Shown: positions 17,174 to 25,531 of the stretch, in pieces
Layout: each line of letters begins with the position of its first letter
How positions within the stretch are numbered: the stretch's first letter is position 1
NCBI RefSeq assembly: GCF_006704125.1
Contig: NZ_VIGH01000005.1
Coordinates: 310,001-374,000, forward strand
Direction: 5' to 3'
DNA from: Rhodococcus spelaei
GTDB lineage: Bacteria; Actinomycetota; Actinomycetes; Mycobacteriales; Mycobacteriaceae
DNA length: 64,000 nucleotides
Program-made: the position numbers and the translations under genes
The notes under the pieces: model-generated
The model's database searches: none
Told to the model about the DNA's origin: nothing
The model's input: the letters and a program-made list of their open reading frames with translations, nothing else

Positions 17174-18454
17174 ATGGACCAGTTCACAGGACGGTCGAGG
17201 GTGGGGCTCGCGATCCGCGGCGCCCTGGCGGTGCTGGTCGGCGTCGTCGTCGCGGTGGTGATGGTGCTGCGCGGGTCGGGCAACCTGCACCGCGATCCCG
17301 AGGTGGTCGTCGCCATCCCCGCCTCCGCCGGCCTGATCGCCGGCGAGGCGCCGGTGCGCTACTCGGGTGTCAACATCGGGCGGATCGCCGGAATCGACTC
17401 CGGCGCCCAGTCTTCCGTCGTCCGACTTCAGATCGACTCCGGCTCGATCGGGCAGGTGCCGTCGGCGGTCCTCGCGCGCGTCGTACCGCGAACGTTCTTC
17501 GGGGACATCTACATCCAACTGGTGGACGCGCCGAATGCCGGATCGTCAGCGCCGCTGGCGGACGGGGACACCATCGGGGTGGACACCGGCCCGGACGCGG
17601 TAGCGCTGTACGGGGTCTACAAGAAGATGGTCGACGTCCTCGACCGCATGCAGCCGCAGAAGATGCAGACCGCGCTCACCGCCCTGGGCAAGGCGCTCGA
17701 CGGTCGCGGCGAGACGATCGGCCGGATTGTGGACCGGCTCGGATCGGCGTCGGCGACGCTGACGCCGTCCGCGCAGCGATTCCTCGACACCGCACCGGAG
17801 TTCCGCTCGGTGATGACGGCCCTGGACGCTGCGACCCCGGACGTGCTGGCCACTCTGACGGCCGCGACCTCGGTGTCGCGGAGCATCGTCGAGCACGGTG
17901 ACCAGATGGCCGCGATGTTCGGCGCGGCAGCGAGTTTCGCCTCGGTGGCGGCGTCCTTCGTCGGTGAGCAGCGCGGCCGGATCACCACCGTGATGGACTC
18001 GACCGGCAAGATCCTCGCGACCACCGCGGCGAACACGTCGGGTCTGGTGGACACGCTGTCCGGGGCGGAGTCGTTCGGGGCGGCCGGAGCGCGGGTGTTC
18101 GCCACCGGCAAGTTCAACATCACCGCCGTGCCGTCGTTCGCGGGCCCGCTCCCGTACACCGGTGCCGACTGCCCGCACTACGGCAGCGCGTACGGCGCCA
18201 CTTGCGGAGGGGGACAATCTGCCTCGGTACAGCAGGCCGTCCCGCCGCAGCAGGCCGTCTCGCCGCAACCCGCGGTAGCGGCGGCACCCGCGTCGTTCGG
18301 ACGGTCGGACGTGGTGGACGGCGACCGCGAGGCGCCGGTGCTGAAGAAGCTCGAGGACACCCTCGGAGGAAACCTCGCGGCATCAGCACCCAACCCGGCG
18401 ACGGTCGTCATGCTCGGGCCGATGGTGCGGGGGAACGAGGTGAGCGTGCGATGA
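17174..18454 (+). CDS. mceA: Mce-family protein MceA
   Basis: Substrate-tunnel subunit of the importer, anchored in the inner membrane and projecting into the cell envelope. The 426-residue protein has an N-terminal membrane anchor (about 12-34), an MCE/MlaD beta-barrel domain (about 42-122: VVVAIPASAGLIAGEAPVRY and VVPRTFFGDIYIQLVDAP), then a long helical region typical of Mce tunnels. The C-terminus is enriched in Gln, Pro and Ala (QQAVPPQQAVSPQPAVAA) and is probably disordered and cell-wall exposed. ATG 17174 follows the yrbEB stop by one base; the end overlaps mceB by 4 nt (ATGA). Confidence 0.95.
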   Translation: MDQFTGRSRVGLAIRGALAVLVGVVVAVVMVLRGSGNLHRDPEVVVAIPASAGLIAGEAPVRYSGVNIGRIAGIDSGAQSSVVRLQIDSGSIGQVPSAVLARVVPRTFFGDIYIQLVDAPNAGSSAPLADGDTIGVDTGPDAVALYGVYKKMVDVLDRMQPQKMQTALTALGKALDGRGETIGRIVDRLGSASATLTPSAQRFLDTAPEFRSVMTALDAATPDVLATLTAATSVSRSIVEHGDQMAAMFGAAASFASVAASFVGEQRGRITTVMDSTGKILATTAANTSGLVDTLSGAESFGAAGARVFATGKFNITAVPSFAGPLPYTGADCPHYGSAYGATCGGGQSASVQQAVPPQQAVSPQPAVAAAPASFGRSDVVDGDREAPVLKKLEDTLGGNLAASAPNPATVVMLGPMVRGNEVSVR

Positions 18455-19500
18455 AGATTGCCTGGGTTCCCGTGGTGAAGGCGATCGGATTCTGTCTCAC
18501 CGGGGTGCTGTGCGCCTCCTTCGTGGTGAACACGCTGTCGGTGCCGGTCCGCGGCGACACAGACGAGTACACGGTCGAATTCACCGACGTGGAGGGGCTG
18601 GGCCCCGGCAACCCGGTGACGATGGCGGGGGTCCGGGTGGGTCGCGTCGACTCGATCGCCTTCGCCGATGCGGGTGGTGGGACCAGCAAGGCCGTGGTCG
18701 GCATCGAGGTCGAGTCCGGTCATACCCTGTCCCGGGAGGTGACCGCTGCCGTCCGGTACGGGGACATGCTGGGAGCGCGCTACATTGCGCTGACCCAACC
18801 GGCCGGGGCTGCAATCGAGTACGCCGCCGCCGGCCGGCCCGCCGAGGCATTGAGCCCGGGTGAGGTGATCCCGATTTCGCAGACGACGCCACCGGTCGAC
18901 CTGACCGCGCTGATGAACGGCTTCCGGCCACTGTTCGACGCGTTGGCGCCCGACCAGGTCAACACCCTCACCCGTGGTTTCGTCGAGACCTTCAGCGGCA
19001 AGGGACAGACGATCGCGACCCTGCTCTCGCAGATCGGTTCTCTGAGCACGAGTTTGGCCGGACGGCAGGACGTGATCAAGCAACTCGTGGACAACCTCGC
19101 CGCGCTGCTCGGCGCTGTGAACGCGAGGGCGCCGCAGCTCGAACAGTTGCTCGCAGGCCTGAGCGGGCTGAGCACCAGTGTTGCCGGCAACAGTGACCAA
19201 CTCGTCGCGCTGCTCGGCGACGGCAACCGGGCGGTCGCGCAGCTCGCCCAGTCCATGGCCCGCTCGAACGGCGCCTTCGGAAAGACCGTCACCGATCTGA
19301 AGTCGGTGACGGACAGCTGGATCGCGAGCACCGACGAGTTCAACGCGTTCGTCGCCAAGATGCCCGAGTTCGGGGCCGCGATCAACCGAATGGGCAGCTA
19401 CGGCGGGTTCGTCAACCTGTACCTGTGCAACTTCACGCTGAAGGCGGGCGACCTGGAAGCGAACATCTTCGGTCCGACCCACTCACAGGTGTGCTCATGA
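18451..19500 (+). CDS. mceB: Mce-family protein MceB
   Basis: Second of six Mce subunits, 349 residues. It has an N-terminal anchor (about 10-30), an MCE domain (about 38-118: YTVEFTDVEGLGPGNPVTMA and YGDMLGARYIALTQP) and a helical tail with repeated heptad-like segments (SLSTSLAGRQDVIKQLVDNL). The C-terminal CNFTLK and a final Cys are usual in MceB-type proteins. An RGD tripeptide follows the anchor, probably by chance. ATG 18451 overlaps the mceA stop. In-frame codons upstream to 18202 are a read-through of mceA in another frame and were not used. Confidence 0.95.
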   Translation: MKIAWVPVVKAIGFCLTGVLCASFVVNTLSVPVRGDTDEYTVEFTDVEGLGPGNPVTMAGVRVGRVDSIAFADAGGGTSKAVVGIEVESGHTLSREVTAAVRYGDMLGARYIALTQPAGAAIEYAAAGRPAEALSPGEVIPISQTTPPVDLTALMNGFRPLFDALAPDQVNTLTRGFVETFSGKGQTIATLLSQIGSLSTSLAGRQDVIKQLVDNLAALLGAVNARAPQLEQLLAGLSGLSTSVAGNSDQLVALLGDGNRAVAQLAQSMARSNGAFGKTVTDLKSVTDSWIASTDEFNAFVAKMPEFGAAINRMGSYGGFVNLYLCNFTLKAGDLEANIFGPTHSQVCS

Positions 19501-20546
19501 TGTTCCTGGTCAAGTTGATCGACGTCGTCGTCGGCATGATGACGTTCCTGTTCAAGGGCGACCGCCGCCCGAACAGTGGTACGCCGATGGCGCTCGGCGC
19601 CCTCGGGATCGTCGTGTTGGTGGCCGGCCTCGGGGTGGCGATCGGCGCTCCGAGGGCGTGGTACCAGGTCCGGACCAGTCCGTACGTGGCCGAACTCGAG
19701 AACGCCAGCGGTCTGTCGGGCGGGGACCCGGTGTACGTGGCTGGGGTGCCCGCCGGCCGGGTCGAGGGAATCGAGCTGGCGGGCGATCACGTCCGGGTCG
19801 ACTTCCGGTTGGACAACGGGCAGCCGCTCGGCAACCAGACCACCGCGACCGTGCGCCTCAAGACGGTGCTCGGCAAGCGCTACCTCGAGGTGGTGCCCGC
19901 GGGAGTCGTGGTCGACGACAACGTGATTCCCCGGTCGCGCACGACCGTTCCGTACAGCCTCGACGACGTGAGCCGGGACGCGACCGCGGCCGCGCACGGC
20001 CTCGACCTCGACTCGATGCAGGCGATGATGACCACGCTGTCTCAGGTGATGCCGGCGGACTCGGACCAGCTCGGCAAGACCCTCGCCGGCTTGAGCGGCG
20101 CGTCGGCGGCCTTCGCACACAACGGCCAACAGGTCGACCAACTGCTCGTGATGTCCCGCTCGCTCTCCGATCTCCTTGTCCGGCAGAGCGAATCGATCAC
20201 CACGACGGTGGCGAACGCGCAGACGGTGGTCCGGATCCTCGCCGTTCGCAAGCAGGCCCTGACCGAACTCGTGAACAACCTCAGTGCCGTGCTGGCGACG
20301 CTGTCGACGACGATGACCGAGCATCAGGAGGACTTCGGGCAGATGGTCACGAACCTGGTGTCGATCACAGACACCCTCAAGCGCAATGCCGACAACATCG
20401 GGCTGCTGATGGAGCGGGTTCCGCCCGCGCTGCGCTCGGCGGCGGACGCGACCGGTAACGGCGCCTGGACCGATGTCAACGCGCCCGCCGCCGTGATCCC
20501 GGACAACCTGCTGTGTGCCGTCGGAGCCATGCAGGGGTGCAAATAG
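19497..20546 (+). CDS. mceC: Mce-family protein MceC
   Basis: Third Mce subunit, 349 residues. A cytoplasmic and membrane N-terminus includes a clear helix ALGALGIVVLVAGLGVAIGA near 33-52. The MCE domain is about 58-140 (ASGLSGGDPVYVAGVPAGRV; LGKRYLEVVPAG). The helical tunnel region runs to the C-terminus with a late CAVGAMQGC cysteine pair. ATG 19497 overlaps the mceB stop (ATGA); a second ATG at 19500 directly follows. The stop overlaps the mceD GTG by one base. Confidence 0.94.
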   Translation: MMFLVKLIDVVVGMMTFLFKGDRRPNSGTPMALGALGIVVLVAGLGVAIGAPRAWYQVRTSPYVAELENASGLSGGDPVYVAGVPAGRVEGIELAGDHVRVDFRLDNGQPLGNQTTATVRLKTVLGKRYLEVVPAGVVVDDNVIPRSRTTVPYSLDDVSRDATAAAHGLDLDSMQAMMTTLSQVMPADSDQLGKTLAGLSGASAAFAHNGQQVDQLLVMSRSLSDLLVRQSESITTTVANAQTVVRILAVRKQALTELVNNLSAVLATLSTTMTEHQEDFGQMVTNLVSITDTLKRNADNIGLLMERVPPALRSAADATGNGAWTDVNAPAAVIPDNLLCAVGAMQGCK

Positions 20547-21733
20547 TGACCGCCCTCGCCACGGTCCCCCCGCCGACCGACATCGTCGACGACGAGATCC
20601 CGACCGCTCGCCGGCGGTGGCCGCGCATGGTTACCGCGCTCGTGCTCGTCAGCGCGCTCGCGGTCGCGGGGTGGTTCGTCTTCGCCCACACGGACAACAC
20701 GAAGACCGTGTACGCGAATTTCAGCTACGTGGGCGGAATCTATCCCGGTAGCAAGGTCACCGTTCTCGGCGTCCCGGTCGGGTCCGTGACGGCGGTCGAG
20801 CCCCAGGGCGCCACGGTACGGGTGACGCTGACGATGCCTGACAATGTCGATCTGCCGGCCGATGCGAGCGCCTACGTGCTCAACCCGTCTGTGATCAGCG
20901 ACCGCCACGTCGAACTGGGGCCGACTTACTCCGGCGGCCCGAAGCTCGGGGACGGCGCCGACATCCCCGCCGAGCGCAGCCATGCCCCGATCGACTTCGA
21001 CGGGCTGATGGGCAGCGTCAGCGCCCTCACCGAGGCGCTCGGCGGCGGGACGACAGGGGGTGTGACAGGTGCCCCGGGAGCGAAGACGGGCGAGCTTCTC
21101 ACCAAGGCCGCCGACGAATGGCGCGGGCACGGTGAACAGTTCAACACCGCCGTCAAGAACCTCAGTGCGGCAACGGGGGTCGTGGGTGCGCGCGCGGAGG
21201 ACATCGGCGCGCTCGTGGCGAACCTCAACACCCTGATGGGCGCCCTGGACGCCAGGCAGGTGAACCTGGACGAACTGGTCAAGGGGCTCGGTGACCTCGG
21301 CGACCAGTGGTCGGCCGGCAAGATCGACATCGCGCAGCCGCTGCAGGACCTGCGGGTGGTGCTCGACCAGGTCAACGGATTCATGGCCGCCCACGGGGAC
21401 GACGTCGGCGCGGTCGCGGGGAACCTGCGCACCGTCGGCGACACATTGGCCGCGAATCAGGCCGGCCTCGCGGAGTTCATGGACGTGGTGCCGCTGCTCA
21501 TGCAGAACCTGTCCAATTCCATCGGCCCGGACAACCGCGGGCGAATTCGACTGAACGTCTCGACCGCGCTCACCCAGTTCGCCGTCGCGAAGCCGCTGTG
21601 CGAGAAGTATCCGCTTCCACTGTGCACCGGCGCCGGGTTCACCAACCCGATCTCGTTCCCGGTCAGTGCCTCCGATCCGCTCGGCATCGTCTCCGCGCTC
21701 AGCGGCGGCGCGATGCCGCCGAAGGGGAATTGA
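20546..21733 (+). CDS. mceD: Mce-family protein MceD
   Basis: Fourth Mce subunit, 395 residues, starting at GTG 20546, which overlaps the mceC TAG. It has a hydrophilic leader of about 25 residues, a membrane anchor (MVTALVLVSALAVAGWFVF, about 28-46), an MCE domain (about 55-140: YVGGIYPGSKVTVLGVPVGS), a glycine/threonine-rich linker (GGGTTGGVTGAPGAKTG) and the helical region. The upstream in-frame extension to 20513 lies within mceC and has no start signal. Its end overlaps mceE by one base. Confidence 0.94.
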   Translation: MTALATVPPPTDIVDDEIPTARRRWPRMVTALVLVSALAVAGWFVFAHTDNTKTVYANFSYVGGIYPGSKVTVLGVPVGSVTAVEPQGATVRVTLTMPDNVDLPADASAYVLNPSVISDRHVELGPTYSGGPKLGDGADIPAERSHAPIDFDGLMGSVSALTEALGGGTTGGVTGAPGAKTGELLTKAADEWRGHGEQFNTAVKNLSAATGVVGARAEDIGALVANLNTLMGALDARQVNLDELVKGLGDLGDQWSAGKIDIAQPLQDLRVVLDQVNGFMAAHGDDVGAVAGNLRTVGDTLAANQAGLAEFMDVVPLLMQNLSNSIGPDNRGRIRLNVSTALTQFAVAKPLCEKYPLPLCTGAGFTNPISFPVSASDPLGIVSALSGGAMPPKGN

Positions 21734-22836
21734 TGCGCAACAGAGTGATTCGACTGGGAGCGACCGGGATGGCGTGCCTGGTGCTGGCCGGCTGCGGGGT
21801 CGGGATGCAGGACCTGCCGCTCGGCCGGACCGCGGACGGTCCGGACTACGCGGTGACGCTGCAACTGTCCACCGCGGAGGGACTGCTGCTCGGTGCCGAC
21901 GTGCTCACCGGGCAGAAGGTGATCGGCCGGGTGGCGAACCTGTCCACCGACACGGTCGGCGCGAAGGTCCGGCTCAGCCTCGCCCGGGAGACGGAGTTGC
22001 CCGACAACGTGCAGGCGGCCGTGGAACTGCCGTCGGCACTGGGCAATCCGTTCATCAGGTTGATCGTGCCCGCACAACCGTCGAGTCGGCCGTTGCGGCA
22101 GGGCGACGTGATCGCCGAGTCCAGCACCACCATCGGACCGCAGATCGAGAGCGCGCTGGCCACGCTCGGCACCGTCGTCAGTGGCAGCGGGATCGGTCAG
22201 TTGCACACCGTCGTCGACGAACTCAACAAGGCGTTCGCCGGACGCTCCGGGGAGGTTCGCGGGCTGATGGACACGATGACCACCCTGCTGGGCAGCGCCA
22301 CCGCCAACCAGAACGACTTCGACACCGCGATCGACCTCGCGGCGCGGGTCTCCCGGCAACTGGCCGGTCAGCAGAAGGTGGTCGACGGCTACCTCGACGC
22401 CATGCCCGAGACGGTCAGACTCCTGAGCGAGCAGCGGGACTCGATCGCGTCGCTGCTCGCCTCCACGACCACCCTCGCGACCAACACCAACGCGATCCTC
22501 GCCGCGTCGCCAGAGGGTCTGGACGGAACCCTGCACGACGCCTCCGCGTTGATCGCCGCGCTGGCCAGTTTCAACGGCCGGATCCAGACCACGCTCGGCA
22601 ACATGAACACCTTCCTCGGGAACTTCGGCAAGTCCGTGCACGGCGACTACCTGAACTTCGACGGGGCACTGGACATCCCCGGCGGGATCGACAAGCTCAT
22701 CACCGGTGGGCCGAACCTGACCGGCCCCGCGACCACACCCGCCGCCGGCACCCTCGCGTCACTACTGGCGGGCGGCGGCGTGAAGCCCGGCTCACCGGGT
22801 GTCCCGGCCCCGGTGGCGACGGCAGGTGCCCGGTGA
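21733..22836 (+). CDS. mceE: Mce-family lipoprotein MceE
   Basis: Fifth Mce subunit, 367 residues, and the lipoprotein of the set. The signal MRNRVIRLGATGMACLVLAG ends in the lipobox LVLAGC with the acylated cysteine at residue 21, so it is held by a lipid rather than a membrane helix, as in mycobacterial MceE (LprK-type). The MCE domain covers about 36-115, followed by a helical region and a Gly/Pro/Ala-rich C-terminus. ATG 21733 overlaps the mceD TGA; its own TGA overlaps the mceF GTG. Confidence 0.95.
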   Translation: MRNRVIRLGATGMACLVLAGCGVGMQDLPLGRTADGPDYAVTLQLSTAEGLLLGADVLTGQKVIGRVANLSTDTVGAKVRLSLARETELPDNVQAAVELPSALGNPFIRLIVPAQPSSRPLRQGDVIAESSTTIGPQIESALATLGTVVSGSGIGQLHTVVDELNKAFAGRSGEVRGLMDTMTTLLGSATANQNDFDTAIDLAARVSRQLAGQQKVVDGYLDAMPETVRLLSEQRDSIASLLASTTTLATNTNAILAASPEGLDGTLHDASALIAALASFNGRIQTTLGNMNTFLGNFGKSVHGDYLNFDGALDIPGGIDKLITGGPNLTGPATTPAAGTLASLLAGGGVKPGSPGVPAPVATAGAR

Positions 22837-24146
22837 GGCGGCTCGTGGTGGTCCAGTTGATCCTCTTCGCGCTGACGTCCGCGATCGTGATCCCGTTCGG
22901 GATCAACTACGTGCTCGGTCCGCAGGCGTTCGGGGACCCGATCCGCGTGCACTCCCAGATGGCGGATGCCCTGGGACTGACCGCGGGGACCAGCGTCACC
23001 TACCGCGGTGTGACCGTCGGCAAGGTGGCGAGCGTGTCGCTGGCACCCGACGTCGGCGGCGCCCGAGTGGATTTCGACCTCGACCCAGGGACCCGGATTC
23101 CCCGCGACAGCGTCGCGAGGGTCGGAATGGGGACGGCCGCGGGCATCCAGAACGTCGACATCTTCCCCAACACGGGGGAGGGGCCCTTCCTCGGGAACGG
23201 TGACGAGCTCGCCGCGCCGGCGGACAAGCAGCCCGTCCAGATGAGTCAGATGATGCTGCAGGCCTCCCGGCTGGTCGACGGCATCGACCCCACGGCGGTC
23301 AGCGACCTCGGCACCGAACTCGGTGCCTCGTTCGACGGCCTCGGCCCGGCGATAGCCGGCATCATCGACAACGGTGACACCCTGTCCGCGCAACTGTCCG
23401 CGCAGACGCCGATGCTGAAGTCGCTGCTGGACCGGACCGCGAGTCTGGTGTCAGCGATGGCGGGACAGTCGGATTCGTTCGTGCGTGGGACGTCCGCGGC
23501 GCGCAACTTCACCGAACAGCTCGACACCAGTGCGCCGGTGCTGGTGTACCTGGCGGACACCTCGCCGCAGGCTCTCGGCAATGCGCAGCAACTGTTCGAC
23601 CGCTATCACGACACCTTCGGCGCGCTGCTCGCGAACCTGGTCACCGTGGAGCCGATCATCTCCGATCGCACCGGGGCCCTGGCGTCGGGACTGACCGACA
23701 TCCCGAAGGGTCTCGGCAGGCTCGGGTCCATCGTGACCGGGGACCGCGCGAACTTCACCCTGGTGGCCACGCAGGGTCCGGTGTGCAACTACGACACCGT
23801 GAGGCGTGCGGTCGGCGACGTCAGCCCCGCCACGACATTCCCCGAGGCTTCGCCCGCGACCCAGCCGACATTCCCCGAGGCTTCGCCCGCGACCCCGCCG
23901 ACATTCCCCGAGGCTTCGCCCGCGACCCCGCCGAACCTGACCTACTACTGCCCACCGGGGAAGAACATCGCGCAGCGCGGTGCTCGAAACGCCCCGCGGC
24001 CCAATGACCTGGGGCTGCAGAATGCAACCACCCCGGGGACCGTCATCGGACCTCCGGTGGTGGACGACCCGATTCTCGTCCCGACCGGGGTCGAGGCACT
24101 GAACTACTGGAAGAAGCTCCTGGAGGATCTCGGACATGGCAAGTGA
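22833..24146 (+). CDS. mceF: Mce-family protein MceF, with an in-frame tandem repeat
   Basis: Sixth Mce subunit, 437 residues. It has an N-terminal anchor (LVVVQLILFALTSAIVIPFG, about 4-23), an MCE domain (about 36-120: LGLTAGTSVTYRGVTVGKVA) and a long helical tunnel region. Near the C-terminus, between two conserved cysteines (VCNYDT and TYYCPPG), are three exact or near-exact 11-residue units TFPEASPAT(Q/P)P encoded at 23835-23933. I read this as an insertion. GTG 22833 overlaps the mceE stop and the end overlaps mas by 11 nt. Apart from the repeat, the protein is ordinary for the family. Confidence 0.94.
   Translation: MRRLVVVQLILFALTSAIVIPFGINYVLGPQAFGDPIRVHSQMADALGLTAGTSVTYRGVTVGKVASVSLAPDVGGARVDFDLDPGTRIPRDSVARVGMGTAAGIQNVDIFPNTGEGPFLGNGDELAAPADKQPVQMSQMMLQASRLVDGIDPTAVSDLGTELGASFDGLGPAIAGIIDNGDTLSAQLSAQTPMLKSLLDRTASLVSAMAGQSDSFVRGTSAARNFTEQLDTSAPVLVYLADTSPQALGNAQQLFDRYHDTFGALLANLVTVEPIISDRTGALASGLTDIPKGLGRLGSIVTGDRANFTLVATQGPVCNYDTVRRAVGDVSPATTFPEASPATQPTFPEASPATPPTFPEASPATPPNLTYYCPPGKNIAQRGARNAPRPNDLGLQNATTPGTVIGPPVVDDPILVPTGVEALNYWKKLLEDLGHGK
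23835..23933 (-). repeat. Three tandem 33-bp units of a dispersed repeat, inside mceF
   Basis: The units occupy 23835-23867, 23868-23900 and 23901-23933. They are nearly identical; copy 1 differs by the Gln codon. Read on the minus strand, each contains GGGCGAAGCCTCGGGG followed by AATGTCG. This core recurs in the giant NRPS at 39031-39120 (19 of 21 bases for the best copy) and 52969-52991 (21 of 23 bases). The length of each unit is a multiple of three, so mceF stays in frame. Confidence 0.85.
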
Positions 24147-24750
24147 GCGCACCGACCCGGCCGCGACCGACGTGCTGGACATGTCGACGGACGGCCCGAC
24201 CGAAGCGACGACGGCAGGTGAGTCACAGCCCGACGCGGGTGCGAGGCAGGGAGCCGTGGGCCGGACCGCGCGCCGGTTGCGGCACCCCCGGGTGCTGCTG
24301 GCCCTGCTGCTCGTCGTCGCGCTGATCGCGGCCAGCGCGACGCTGGTGACGTCCGTCCTGCACGCACGGCACCTCGACAGGCTGCGTGCGGAGGCAGTCG
24401 ACACCGCGCGTGACTACTCGGTGGCGCTGTCGTCCTTCGACTTCCAGTCCCTCGATGCGAACCGGGACAAGATCGCGCAGATGTCGACACCCGGCTTCGC
24501 CGACAAGTACAACCAGATGGTCGACGCGCTGCGGCAGATCGTGACGGACGGCAAGGGGCAGGCGACCGCGACTGCCGATCACGTCGCGGTCGAGAGCATC
24601 GACGACTCGAACGCCGTCGTGCTGGCTTTCGTGGACCAGCACGCGAAGAACGTCGTCTCGCCGGACGGTAACTCCCAGAAGTACCGGATGGTCGTTACTC
24701 TCGTGCGCGACGGCGACCGCTGGGTCGTCGACAACGTGGACACGAAATAG
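24136..24750 (+). CDS. Mce-associated membrane protein (Mas)
   Basis: The 204-residue protein has a disordered acidic N-terminus (about 1-50), one membrane helix (VLLALLLVVALIAASATLV, about 53-71) and an extracytoplasmic domain with the pattern of Mce-associated NTF2/SnoaL-like proteins (ARDYSVALSSFDFQSLDANR, then MVVTLVRDGDRWVVDNVD). Such proteins follow mce operons in mycobacteria and rhodococci and are thought to stabilise or assist the transporter. ATG 24136 lies within the mceF end (11-nt overlap) behind GGAGG. Last gene of the operon. Confidence 0.9.
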   Translation: MASERTDPAATDVLDMSTDGPTEATTAGESQPDAGARQGAVGRTARRLRHPRVLLALLLVVALIAASATLVTSVLHARHLDRLRAEAVDTARDYSVALSSFDFQSLDANRDKIAQMSTPGFADKYNQMVDALRQIVTDGKGQATATADHVAVESIDDSNAVVLAFVDQHAKNVVSPDGNSQKYRMVVTLVRDGDRWVVDNVDTK

Positions 24751-24776
24751 ACCGACGCAGAGCCGCCCGTCGTCAT

Positions 24777-24817
24777 CCAGGTCCCGCCGCCGCTGCTCCG
24801 GGAGCAGTCGGGCCTGG
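24777..24817 (+). terminator. Stem-loop after the mce operon
   Basis: CTGCTCC (24793-24799) and GGAGCAG (24801-24807) flank one base. Outer arms CCAGG-T-CCCG (24777-24786) and CGGGCCTGG (24809-24817) extend the pairing with a bulge. It starts 27 nt after the last operon gene. A loop this tight may favour a cruciform, but a transcription stop is the likely role. Confidence 0.5.
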
Positions 24818-24818
24818 A

Positions 24819-24971
24819 ATGACCCCGCCCGATCGCAGGCGGTTCGAGCATTTGTTCGTGTTCGTTTCCCTCGTGAACAGGTTTCTGCCGCGCTTCGTCA
24901 GGCATGGGGTGAACCAGCTGCTGCTGCGCGACCTGCGGCGTCGGATGCGGTGGGGGAAGATGCTGATCTGA
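24819..24971 (+). pseudogene. 50-codon ORF resembling the C-terminal tail of a DUF2236-type protein
   Basis: ATG 24819 opens a 50-residue basic and hydrophobic frame: RRRFEHLFVFVSLVNRFLP, then RHGVNQLLLRDLRRRMRWGK, ending MLI. The pattern of a hydrophobic helix, a LPRFVR turn and an LRDLRRRMRWG end is what I recall for C-termini of DUF2236/MpaB-type proteins. The whole catalytic domain is missing and no good ribosome site precedes the ATG. I interpret it as a remnant; a real small protein is the alternative. Confidence 0.35.
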
Positions 24972-25377
24972 AGTCCTCCGAATCGCGGACGTGTCGTATT
25001 TGCGACAGCCCGCTCCAGCCTGATACCAATACGGGTCCGCAGGCAACGTCTGTGGGCGCCAAATCGGGCAAATGCGGCACCCCTCTGGGTTCGCGTGCGT
25101 CTTGTTCGGGGCGTGCAGGTCGACCTGAGGGGGTGGCATTGACCGTGCGCGAGCAGCGTCGTCTCGTCGACCCGTGTGGTGTTCTCCCGGGGGCGTCAGG
25201 CGCGTACAGGAACAGGGCCGCCGGCCGGCCGGGTTTCTTCTGGTCGGGCGACTGAGTCGGGCGGCGCGGACGCGAATGATGCAGCAAATCTTGCCTGCGT
25301 GCGGGCATTATACATAGTAATCGGGGGTGTGCGCCCGGGGTAACGGACGGCGATCGAGCAAGGATAATCAAGAGAAG

Positions 25378-25421
25378 CCTCATCAGCTCTTCGCGCCGCA
25401 GGCGGTCGGTGCGTGATGAGG
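25378..25421 (+). promoter_or_regulatory. Inverted repeat ahead of the leader ORF
   Basis: CCTCATCA (25378-25385) and TGATGAGG (25414-25421) are perfect 8-bp arms 28 nt apart. The right arm overlaps the GAGGAG ribosome site of the leader ORF at 25430. The RNA could fold to hide that site, or the DNA could be a regulator target. Confidence 0.4.
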
Positions 25422-25429
25422 AGTGAGTG

Positions 25430-25510
25430 ATGGTTCGAGGAGGACCTGCAGGGTCGGGGGATGTCAGGTCCTCGACTTGTGTGTGCGGGTCCTTCGGCGA
25501 AACGCCGTGA
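25430..25510 (+). CDS. Putative 26-residue leader peptide upstream of the giant NRPS
   Basis: ATG 25430 follows a strong GAGGAG (25418-25423) with a 6-nt gap. The frame encodes 26 residues beginning MVRGGPAGSG, with a TCVCG motif, and stops at TGA 25508-25510, 21 nt before the NRPS start. The ORF contains an 8-bp stem (GAGGACCT 25440-25447 / AGGTCCTC 25466-25473). A second hairpin (CGGCG 25495-25499 / CGCCG 25503-25507) can be replaced by pairing of CGCCG with CGGCG 25511-25515. The layout resembles leader peptides that control downstream translation or transcription. It is too short for statistical support as a gene, so this stays a hypothesis. Confidence 0.35.
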   Translation: MVRGGPAGSGDVRSSTCVCGSFGETP

Positions 25511-25531
25511 CGGCGGCGACGAGGAGGACGC

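Larger units (their letters stand above)
24751..25429. other. 679-base gap between the mce operon and the giant NRPS leader
   Basis: It holds a stem-loop at 24777-24817, a 50-codon ORF that looks like a gene tail (24819-24971), and a GTG-started ORF at 24950-25255. The latter opens with a zinc-ribbon-like CRICDSPLQP but has lost the second cysteine pair. There is also an AT-rich patch (25300-25320) that may be the NRPS promoter: TTGCCT 25291-25296, 18 nt, TAGTAA 25315-25320. No intact gene of clear function is seen. Confidence 0.55.

Noticed and set aside
24751-25531. Iron-regulator (IdeR/DmdR-type) box upstream of the giant NRPS
   Set aside because: I looked for a TTAGGTTAGGCTAACCTAA-like palindrome and saw none, so iron control of this gene is not supported by the sequence.
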